DNA of 5,736 bases from assembly GCA_014238325.1 (NCBI GenBank), contig JABABH010000093.1, forward strand, positions 1 to 5,736, given 5' to 3'. Position 1 is the stretch's first letter. The number at the start of each line of letters is the position of its first letter. The notes under the pieces were generated by a model. It was not told the DNA's origin and searched no databases. It was given only the letters and a program-made list of their open reading frames with translations. Below, in pieces: positions 1-5,635 of the stretch. Source of the stretch: Coxiellaceae bacterium. GTDB taxonomy: Bacteria; Pseudomonadota; Gammaproteobacteria; Coxiellales; Coxiellaceae. Both the position numbers and the translations under genes were made by a program.

Positions 1-49
1 CACCATAAGCGATGAGGGTAAACTCGCGAGTTAGCTTGAGTGAAGCCAT
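1..49 (-). CDS. Possible start of an unidentified gene, cut by the window edge (weak)
   Basis: An ATG at 49..47 opens a frame that stays open to the window edge and reads MASLKLTREFTLIAYG. I do not recognise it. There is no Shine-Dalgarno sequence before the ATG, and the ATG falls at the very end of the U-tract of a terminator candidate, which counts against it. At least one other minus-strand frame is also open over these bases, so openness means little here. Sixteen residues are too few to assign a family. Confidence 0.17.
   Translation of the reverse strand, partial: MASLKLTREFTLIAYG
21..32. repeat. 12-bp perfect palindrome, AACTCGCGAGTT
   Basis: The twelve bases at 21-32 read the same on both strands, and the symmetry breaks at the next base on each side. 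It could be an operator half-site pair or chance. It lies downstream of prfB in a stretch with no recognised gene. Confidence 0.3.
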
Positions 50-50
50 T

Positions 51-73
51 AAAAAACGCGTACCAGTTTACGC
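51..73 (-). terminator. Candidate intrinsic terminator of prfB
   Basis: On the minus strand, GCGTA (73..69) pairs perfectly with TACGC (62..58) around the six-base loop AACTGG. One G follows, then six Ts (56..51). It starts five bases after the prfB stop codon. The stem is short (5 bp, three of them G-C), so termination may be partial, but position and U-tract suit the end of the transcript. Confidence 0.42.
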
Positions 74-78
74 TGTCA

Positions 79-1177
79 TCAAAGCTCTTGCTTCAAACAA
101 GCTTCAATAAACCCATCCAGGTCTCCATTTAAAACGGCCGTAGTATTCGTCGTTTCGACACCCGTTCGCAAATCTTTCACTCGAGCGTCATCTAAAATAT
201 AAGAACGAATTTGGCGGCCCCAACTAATTTCTAACTTACCCGACTCCCGTAGGTTCTCTTGTTCTTTTTGTTTGAGCATTTCCAATTCATATAATTTTGA
301 TTGCAGCTGCTTCATCGCCTGTGCTTTATTTTTATGTTGAGAACGATCACTTTGACATTGCACGACCATACCTGTGGGTATATGGGTAATGCGAACGGCA
401 GAATCCGTACGATTGACATGCTGCCCCCCAGCGCCACTCGCCCTATAGGTGTCAATACGCAAATCAGAGGATTGGATGGAAATCGCGATATGATCATCAA
501 TTTCTGGCGACACAAATACCGATGCAAATGAGGTATGACGACGATTGCCGGCATCAAAAGGAGACTTGCGTACCAGACGGTGTACACCCGTTTCAGTACG
601 TAACCAACCAAAGGCATAATTGCCCTGGAATTCAACCGTGGCACTTTTAATACCGGCCACTTCTCCAGCTGAAACTTCTAATAAACTCGTTTTAAAGCGA
701 TGTTGATCTCCCCAACGTAAATACATACGTAATAACATTTCTGCCCAGTCTTGCGCCTCTGTTCCACCGGAACCCGCTTGTATATCGAGATAAGCATGGC
801 GCGTATCCATAGGGTCAGAAAACATACGCGCTACTTCTAATGCAGAAATCTTTTGCTCTAGAGCGACCATTTCTGGATGGATTTCATCCAACAAGCTGCT
901 GTCTTCCTCTTGTTCCATTAATGCGAGCATGTCCAGTAGGTGTTCGATTTGATGTGCACAAAAGTCATCAGCTTGTATTAGAGACTCTAATTCCACACGC
1001 TCCATATGCCAGGCTTTTGCCTGTTTGGGATTTTCCCATAGTTTAGGATCATCCAGTTCAGCTTGAATTTCAAGCAACCGGATACGTTTATCCGGTAGGT
1101 CAAAGAGACCTCCGTAAATCGTCTTGTCTCAATTTCAAATTCGAAAGCTGCTCCCGAAACTTATTGAAGTCAGACAT
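79..1177 (-). CDS. prfB: Peptide chain release factor 2 (RF2), expressed by programmed +1 frameshift
   Basis: RF2 recognises UAA and UGA stop codons in the ribosomal A site and triggers peptide release. The gene is in two frames: 1177..1103 encodes 25 residues starting MSDFNKF and meets UGA at 1102..1100. Skipping the T at 1102 joins it to 1101..79. The product is 365 residues, the E. coli RF2 length. The stop-recognition SPF motif is at 205-207 and the catalytic GGQ at 250-252 (in GAGGQHVN). Residue 246 is Ala, as in most bacteria and unlike E. coli K-12 (Thr). The first half is a helical domain, followed by the peptidyl-tRNA hydrolysis domain. The start at 1177 is supported by GAGAGG nine bases upstream. 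It lies 78 bases after the DUF1289 gene on the same strand. Starting at the TTG at 1077 instead would lose 33 conserved residues. The gene ends in tandem UGA UGA (81..76). Confidence 0.97.
1099..1113 (-). promoter_or_regulatory. RF2 programmed +1 frameshift site
   Basis: An internal Shine-Dalgarno-like GGAGG (1113..1109) is followed by a three-base spacer TCT, the slippery Leu codon CTT (1105..1103), in-frame TGA (1102..1100) and C (1099). Element order, the three-base spacing and the poor UGA-C termination context match the E. coli prfB signal. When RF2 is scarce, UGA is decoded slowly, the P-site tRNA slips +1 and full RF2 is made, so the gene controls itself. Confidence 0.96.
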
Positions 1178-1186
1178 CAACGATTA

Positions 1187-1192
1187 CCTCTC
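1187..1192 (-). promoter_or_regulatory. Ribosome binding site deciding the prfB start
   Basis: GAGAGG ends nine bases before the ATG at 1177..1175. It fixes translation to the short zero-frame leader ORF, so RF2 synthesis must pass through the frameshift site. Confidence 0.75.
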
Positions 1193-1225
1193 ATATTAGA
1201 TACTTTGTTTATCAAAATTCAGGCT

Positions 1226-1242
1226 ATTTCAAATCATGAAAT
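1226..1242. repeat. Short inverted repeat upstream of prfB
   Basis: ATTTCA (1226-1231) and TGAAAT (1237-1242) are perfect inverted repeats with a five-base spacer, in the gap between the DUF1289 stop and the prfB start. No T-run follows on either strand, so it is not a terminator. It could be a protein-binding dyad or chance in AT-rich DNA. I found no convincing -35/-10 pair in this gap. Confidence 0.25.
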
Positions 1243-1255
1243 ATACGACGAACGC

Positions 1256-1438
1256 TTATGAAGACTCCGCCAATCTTGTATTAATCGCTATTTTTTCTTC
1301 ATCTGATAACGTATTCCAAAGATTAACTTCTTCAAAAGTACGCCCACAGCCAATACAAACTGCATCACCCAAAGCCGTAGCACTACAAATACCCAAACAA
1401 GGCGAATCAGTGAGGTTCGACTGCCCAGCAACATTCAT
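1256..1438 (-). CDS. DUF1289-type small cysteine-motif protein
   Basis: This is a 60-residue soluble protein with no signal peptide or membrane segment. Four cysteines form two pairs: C14-x3-C18 (in SPCLGIC) and C28-x2-C31 (in CIGCGRTF). A Trp (W41) and a SDEEK segment follow. This SPCxGxC...CxGCGRT...W...SDEE pattern is the hallmark of the DUF1289 family, small proteins of unknown function that probably bind a metal such as zinc through the cysteines (inference). It sits 52 bases downstream of lon and 78 upstream of prfB on the same strand with no clear terminator on either side, so cotranscription with lon is possible. The ATG at 1438 is preceded only by a weak AAAAGG about 12 bases away, and an in-frame stop upstream limits extension. 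Family is fairly sure, role unknown. Confidence 0.85.
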   Translation of the reverse strand: MNVAGQSNLTDSPCLGICSATALGDAVCIGCGRTFEEVNLWNTLSDEEKIAINTRLAESS

Positions 1439-1490
1439 AGCAAGATGGTGCCTTTTGAGTTAAGAATAGACAGGATACCTTTTAACGCTA

Positions 1491-3983
1491 TTAAGAGGCA
1501 CGACGCGCTCTCACAGCCTTGAGTTTTTTTATAGTCGACACAGATGCACTCGACTTTCCTCTCGTTATACGACGTAGTGGGTTTTTTAAAGAAATTTTAA
1601 AGACATCATCAATTGACTTAACGGGATGAATATTTAAACCATTGATCACGGCGGCTGGGATTTCTTTTAAATCACGCTCATTACCTTCCGGAATAATCAC
1701 ATCTGTAATATTTGCTGAGAGTGCGGCTAATAATTTTTCTTTTAAACCACCGATGGGTAACACCGTACCGCGTAAAGTAATCTCGCCCGTCATGGCCACA
1801 TGAGCACGTACTGGAATTTGCATGATAGCAGAGACTAAAGCGGTACACATGCTAATACCTGCGCTTGGACCATCCTTAGGGGTAGCCCCTTCTGGCACAT
1901 GAATATGGAAATCATGTGAAAAAAAATAAGTCTTCGTGATACCCAGTGTAGAGATCCGACTACGTACTACCGTCATAGCCGCTGCAATAGATTCTTGCAT
2001 GACATCCCCTAAACGACCCGTTTGAAGCAATTTTCCTTTTCCAGATAAAACTTGTGCTTCTATCGTTAATAATGTACCACCCACCTCGGTCCAAGCGAGA
2101 CCAGCCACTTGTCCAATTTGATCTTTTTCTTCGGCTTGCTCAAAACGATAACGTTTAACACCTAAATATTTCTCGATATTACGTCTCGTGATATGATAAC
2201 AGACAGCAGCACGCGATGGATCTGATTCAGCTTGTTCGGTTAATATGGCCTTAACCACTTTACGACATAGTTTAGCAATTTCACGTTCCAAAGCACGTAC
2301 GCCAGCTTCCCGTGTGTAGAAGCGAATCATATCGCGTATGGTTCCGTCAGAAATGGTGATTTCCGATTCCGTTAAGCCGCTCTGCTCAATCTGACGAGAA
2401 ATAAGGTAAGTGCGTGCAATATGCGATTTTTCATCTTCCGTATAACCAGATAAACGAATAACTTCCATACGATCTAATAAGGCAGGTGGAATATCTAATG
2501 AATTAGCAGTAGCAATAAAAATGACATCAGACAAGTCATAATCCACTTCTAAATAATGATCACTAAACGAGGCATTCTGCTCAGGATCTAATACCTCTAG
2601 TAATGCGGATGCTGGATCACCACGGAAATCCATGGCCATTTTATCCACTTCATCCAAAATAAATAAAGGATTACGCACCCCTACTTTTATCATCTTTTGA
2701 ATAATTTTCCCGGGCAATGCTCCAATATAGGTGCGACGATGGCCACGAATTTCTGCCTCATCTCGTACACCTCCTAAAGATATACGAGCACATTCTAAAC
2801 CTAAGGCAAGAGCGACAGACTTGCCTAAAGAACTTTTACCCACACCCGGTGGCCCCACAAAGCAAAGAATAGGGCCCTTGGCCTGATTACGACTTTTTAC
2901 AAAAACCGCTAAATATTCCAGAATGCGTTGTTTGACCTCTTCTAGTCCATAATGCCCTGCTTCTAATATAGCTTCGGCTTTTTTCACATCGGTATTCACT
3001 TTAGAATACTGCGTCCAGGGCACTTGTAACAAACAATCTAAATGATTACGAATCACCGTGGCTTCTGCTGACATAGGCGGCATCATCTTTAACTTATTAG
3101 CCTCTACCAACGCCTTTTTCTCTGCCTCTTTAGGCATGCCCGATTTTTTGATGCGCTCCAATAATTTTTTATGCTCATCAGAACCACTACTATCCTCGAG
3201 ACCCTCGAGTTCCTTCTGCATGGCCTTGATTTCTTCACTTAAGTAATACTGTCGCCGATGTGTTTTAATCTGTTGCCGCACTCTGCCTTTAACACGTTTG
3301 CTGACTGCAAGTACATCTAATTCCTCGACAAGGAGATCATGCAATAACTCTAAACGTCCAAGCACACTGGGAGCAGCTAAAATTTCCTGACGAGCTTCAA
3401 GTTTACCTGTCATATGCGCCGCCACATGGTCCACTAATTGTTCAGGACCATCGATATCTGACAGTGTCGTGAGAATCTCAACTGGAATCTTTTTATTAAT
3501 TTTAACAAGATCTTCAAATTGGTCCAAAACAGCATCAGCTAAAGCCCGTATTTCTGCATTCGCTGAATACTCTTCTTCTTGAATCTCATCGATCTGTGCA
3601 GAAATATAATGATCTTGCGGGAATAATTGCACAAGTCGGGCGCGATGCACACCTTCTATTAAGGCTTTAACCATACCCTCTTCGGGCAGTCGCAATAATT
3701 GTAAAACAACGGCAACAGCACCAATGGAGTACAACTCTGTTTTTTTAGGTGAATTGATATTTGGATCTTTTTGAGCTACTAAAAAAATATGCTTGTCACC
3801 ACGCATACTCGCTTCTAAGGCATGGATAGACTCTTCACGACCCACAAAAAGAGGAACGACCATTTGCGGGAATACCACAACATCCCGTAGAGGCAGCACA
3901 GGCAGAATGATCTCGCTGCCTGCTGATATTTTTTTTGCCAATGAGGGCTTTTTTTTACTTACTGCCTTCTTCGAAACAGACAT
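1491..3983 (-). CDS. lon: ATP-dependent protease Lon
   Basis: Lon is a cytoplasmic hexameric AAA+ serine protease that unfolds and degrades misfolded and short-lived regulatory proteins. All domains are present in 830 residues: N-terminal substrate domain from about 25 (LPVLPLRDVVVFP) to 220, a helical linker to about 320, then the ATPase with Walker A GPPGVGKS 377-384 (K383), pore loop YIGALPG from 419, Walker B FILDE 441-445, sensor-1 N494 and arginine finger R505. The protease domain has S707 in PKDGPSAG and K750 in GGLKEK, the Ser-Lys dyad (E. coli S679 and K722). E. coli Lon is 784 residues. Here the N terminus is about 16 longer and Lys-rich, and the C terminus about 18 longer and basic. 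The start at 3983 has GGAG seven bases upstream. It lies 119 bases after clpX, a common neighbour. No frameshift or missing catalytic residue is seen. Confidence 0.98.
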   Translation of the reverse strand: MSVSKKAVSKKKPSLAKKISAGSEIILPVLPLRDVVVFPQMVVPLFVGREESIHALEASMRGDKHIFLVAQKDPNINSPKKTELYSIGAVAVVLQLLRLPEEGMVKALIEGVHRARLVQLFPQDHYISAQIDEIQEEEYSANAEIRALADAVLDQFEDLVKINKKIPVEILTTLSDIDGPEQLVDHVAAHMTGKLEARQEILAAPSVLGRLELLHDLLVEELDVLAVSKRVKGRVRQQIKTHRRQYYLSEEIKAMQKELEGLEDSSGSDEHKKLLERIKKSGMPKEAEKKALVEANKLKMMPPMSAEATVIRNHLDCLLQVPWTQYSKVNTDVKKAEAILEAGHYGLEEVKQRILEYLAVFVKSRNQAKGPILCFVGPPGVGKSSLGKSVALALGLECARISLGGVRDEAEIRGHRRTYIGALPGKIIQKMIKVGVRNPLFILDEVDKMAMDFRGDPASALLEVLDPEQNASFSDHYLEVDYDLSDVIFIATANSLDIPPALLDRMEVIRLSGYTEDEKSHIARTYLISRQIEQSGLTESEITISDGTIRDMIRFYTREAGVRALEREIAKLCRKVVKAILTEQAESDPSRAAVCYHITRRNIEKYLGVKRYRFEQAEEKDQIGQVAGLAWTEVGGTLLTIEAQVLSGKGKLLQTGRLGDVMQESIAAAMTVVRSRISTLGITKTYFFSHDFHIHVPEGATPKDGPSAGISMCTALVSAIMQIPVRAHVAMTGEITLRGTVLPIGGLKEKLLAALSANITDVIIPEGNERDLKEIPAAVINGLNIHPVKSIDDVFKISLKNPLRRITRGKSSASVSTIKKLKAVRARRAS

Positions 3984-3990
3984 GCATAAA

Positions 3991-3994
3991 CTCC
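3991..3994 (-). promoter_or_regulatory. lon ribosome binding site choosing between two ATGs
   Basis: GGAG lies seven bases before the lon ATG (3983..3981) and only three before an overlapping out-of-frame ATG (3987..3985). The spacing favours the lon start. The upstream ATG would open a 10-codon ORF ending at 3955. Confidence 0.65.
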
Positions 3995-4011
3995 AATAAC
4001 ACTATGCGCCT

Positions 4012-4074
4012 CTAGAGATGAGGAGAATGTTGACCACGAATACCCTGCGTGAGGAAATGAGGCATACCCCCCAT
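4012..4074 (-). CDS. Possible 20-residue small ORF between clpX and lon
   Basis: ATG at 4074..4072 opens a frame ending in TAG at 4014..4012 and reading MGGMPHFLTQGIRGQHSPHL. AGAGG (4088..4084) lies nine bases before the ATG, a good ribosome binding site. I recognise no family, and 20 codons in a 119-base spacer can arise by chance. The product has no membrane segment and several His and Gly residues. It could be a leader peptide for lon, as its stop is 28 bases before the lon ATG. If the lon promoter proposed here is used, the transcript would begin at about this binding site, so translation would need the longer clpX transcript. Confidence 0.2.
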   Translation of the reverse strand: MGGMPHFLTQGIRGQHSPHL

Positions 4075-4093
4075 GCTTTGCCACCTCTACCAC

Positions 4094-4122
4094 ACTATAC
4101 TTTTAACCCTCTGCTTTCTCAT
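4094..4122 (-). promoter_or_regulatory. Candidate sigma-70 promoter for lon
   Basis: ATGAGA (4122..4117, four of six to TTGACA) and TATAGT (4099..4094, five of six to TATAAT) are separated by exactly 17 bases. The -35 lies within the last codons of clpX. Transcription would start near 4087, giving a leader of about 100 bases before lon. I see no good heat-shock (sigma-32) promoter here, although Lon is heat-inducible in E. coli. Confidence 0.35.
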
Positions 4123-5389
4123 GTTCTACAGCATCATCTGGAAAATCATGACTATAAATAAAAATAGGAGGATCACCTTTTTCAATCACACCGGAATCAA
4201 TCACCACCTTACTCAATCCTTCCATATTGGGGAGCTCATACATGAGATCCAATAAAGTATGTTCGATAATAGAACGTAAAGCACGTGCCCCTGCTTTACG
4301 TTGAATAGCACGTTTGGCAATATACATCAAAGCCTCTTCTCGAAACTCAATATCCACTTTCTCTAGAGAAAATAATTGTTGGTATTGCTTAATTAATGCA
4401 TCTTTAGGCTCTGTTAATACTCGTATTAAATCTTTTTCGCTGAGCTCGCTTAACGTCGCTATAATCGGTAGTCGCCCTGCAAATTCAGGAATTAATCCAT
4501 ACTTCACTAAATCATCTGGTTCTACTTTTCCAATGAGTTGAGAGCTTATGTTGACTGTATTTTTACCACGAACCTTTGCAGAAAATCCCATACCCGATTC
4601 ATGGGTACGGTTTTCAATAATTTTTTCCAATCCTGAAAAAGCACCACCACAAATAAATAAAATATTTGACGTATCTACCTGCAAATAGTCTTGCTGAGGG
4701 TGTTTTCTTCCACCTTGTGGAGGAACCGAGACGACAGTACCTTCCACTAATTTCAATAGAGCTTGTTGGACGCCCTCTCCTGAAACATCACGAGTTAAAG
4801 AAGGGCTCTCTGTTTTTCTAGCAATTTTATCGATTTCATCGATATAAATAATACCTTGCTGTGCTTTTTCTACATCATAATTACAACGTTGCAATAATTT
4901 TTGTATGATATTTTCAACGTCTTCACCTACATAACCTGCTTCAGTCAATGTGGTCGCATCAGCAATTAAAAACGGAACACCGAGACGACGACCTACTGTT
5001 TTTGCTAATAAGGTCTTACCCGATCCCGGCGGGCCAATTAATAAAATATTACTTTTGCTGATCTCTATTGGGTCGTCTGGAGTCTTGCTTTGGGCGATAT
5101 TACCTCGCTTATAATGATTATGTACGCCTACTGATAATACCTTTTTAGCAAACCCTTGCCCTATCACGTATTGATCTAACATAGCGTGAATTTCTTTGGG
5201 AGTGGGTAATTTTTTTTGCACTGCTAAGGAATGTGAAGCTTCTTCTTCACGAATGATATTATTGCATAAATTAATACATTCATTACAGACATAGACAGAA
5301 GGACCAGCAATCAGCTTCCGAACTTCATGCTGACTTTTTCCACAAAATGAACAATACAACAATGTACGCTCTTCTTTTTTGCTACTCAT
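4103..5389 (-). CDS. clpX: ClpXP protease ATP-binding unfoldase subunit ClpX
   Basis: ClpX is a hexameric AAA+ unfoldase that recognises tagged or native substrates, such as ssrA-tagged proteins, and threads them into the ClpP chamber. The 428 residues (E. coli 424) begin with the Cys4 zinc-binding dimerisation domain: C13, C16, C35, C38. The ATPase has Walker A GPPGSGKT 119-126 (K125), pore loop GYVG 152-155, Walker B IIYIDE 180-185, the second pore region after R200 and RKH at 228-230, arginine finger R306 (EFAGR) and sensor-2 R369 (GAR). The ClpP-docking loop reads MGF at 267-269 where E. coli has IGF, a conservative change. AGAGG five bases upstream supports the ATG at 5389. It follows clpP after 245 bases containing a hairpin terminator, so clpX may have its own or an attenuated transcript. 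The gene is intact. Confidence 0.98.
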   Translation of the reverse strand: MSSKKEERTLLYCSFCGKSQHEVRKLIAGPSVYVCNECINLCNNIIREEEASHSLAVQKKLPTPKEIHAMLDQYVIGQGFAKKVLSVGVHNHYKRGNIAQSKTPDDPIEISKSNILLIGPPGSGKTLLAKTVGRRLGVPFLIADATTLTEAGYVGEDVENIIQKLLQRCNYDVEKAQQGIIYIDEIDKIARKTESPSLTRDVSGEGVQQALLKLVEGTVVSVPPQGGRKHPQQDYLQVDTSNILFICGGAFSGLEKIIENRTHESGMGFSAKVRGKNTVNISSQLIGKVEPDDLVKYGLIPEFAGRLPIIATLSELSEKDLIRVLTEPKDALIKQYQQLFSLEKVDIEFREEALMYIAKRAIQRKAGARALRSIIEHTLLDLMYELPNMEGLSKVVIDSGVIEKGDPPIFIYSHDFPDDAVEHEKAEG

Positions 5390-5394
5390 GCATA

Positions 5395-5399
5395 CCTCT
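5395..5399 (-). promoter_or_regulatory. clpX ribosome binding site choosing between two ATGs
   Basis: AGAGG is five bases before the clpX ATG (5389..5387) and one base before an out-of-frame ATG (5393..5391) that would give only Met-His-Glu before TAG at 5384..5382. One base is too close, so the clpX start is favoured. Confidence 0.65.
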
Positions 5400-5426
5400 A
5401 CTACAATTAATCAGTATTCTTTACTT

Positions 5427-5460
5427 AAAAAACCCATGGGCTACCCTAGGTGGTAACCCA
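5427..5460 (-). terminator. Intrinsic terminator/attenuator upstream of clpX
   Basis: TGGGTTACC (5460..5452) pairs with GGTAGCCCA (5445..5437) to give nine base pairs, one of them G-U, around the loop ACCTAG. Four bases (TGGG) follow, then six Ts (5432..5427). On the plus strand the G-U becomes a C-A mismatch and no T-run follows, so the signal is for minus-strand RNA. It lies 38 bases before the clpX ATG, either ending the clpP transcript or attenuating clpX. Confidence 0.7.
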
Positions 5461-5500
5461 TCACCACGTATACTGGTCGATTGTCGTTGACTAGAACCAT
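5441..5500 (-). CDS. Possible 19-residue leader ORF across the clpX terminator
   Basis: ATG at 5500..5498 reads MVLVNDNRPVYVVMGYHLG and ends at TAG 5443..5441. The reading frame covers the whole 5' arm and loop of the terminator hairpin, and its stop codon is inside the 3' arm. There is no clear Shine-Dalgarno sequence, only a weak GAGA well upstream. Five of 19 codons are Val, with no long run of one amino acid. It matters only as a possible attenuation leader peptide and may be chance. Confidence 0.15.
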   Translation of the reverse strand: MVLVNDNRPVYVVMGYHLG

Positions 5501-5522
5501 GATAATGTCGATCTCATATTAA

Positions 5523-5528
5523 ATTATA
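5523..5528 (-). promoter_or_regulatory. Candidate -10 box of a clpX promoter
   Basis: A perfect TATAAT lies at 5528..5523 on the minus strand in the clpP-clpX spacer. No good -35 is found 15 to 18 bases upstream and there is no extended TG motif, so the promoter would be weak or activator-dependent. Transcription would start near 5516, giving a leader of about 127 bases that contains the hairpin terminator before clpX. Confidence 0.38.
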
Positions 5529-5611
5529 GTCCTTCAATGACCGCAATGAGCGATTTTCCTATACTAACAAATGATCGTCCGTAAAGAAATGCAACTGTTT
5601 CATAAAATAAT

Positions 5612-5635
5612 AAAAAATAAAGCCTTCTATGCTCT
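5612..5635 (-). terminator. Weak terminator candidate after clpP
   Basis: AGAGC (5635..5631, starting in the last base of the clpP stop) can pair with GCTTT (5623..5619) with one G-U, around a seven-base loop. One A and six Ts (5617..5612) follow, then more T-rich sequence. The stem is only five weak pairs, so many transcripts probably read through. Confidence 0.27.

Noticed and set aside
12..110. Plus-strand 32-codon ORF starting at ATG 12
   Set aside because: It overlaps the prfB 3' end in antisense and has no ribosome binding site. Its protein-like look reflects the opposite strand.
312..644. 110-codon minus-strand frame inside prfB
   Set aside because: It lies wholly within the prfB coding region in another frame and resembles no family. 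It is a shadow of RF2, as are the plus-strand ORFs at 301-531 and 840-1046.
1236..1463. Plus-strand 75-codon ORF opposite the DUF1289 gene
   Set aside because: The minus strand has a recognisable DUF1289 cysteine pattern. The plus-strand product has no family features and no good ribosome binding site.
3984..4102. Heat-shock (sigma-32) promoter for lon
   Set aside because: Two CCTCATnT stretches resemble the -10 CCCCATnT, but nothing near CTTGAAA lies 13 to 17 bases upstream. The CCCCCCAT at 4067-4074 is on the wrong strand and also lacks a -35.
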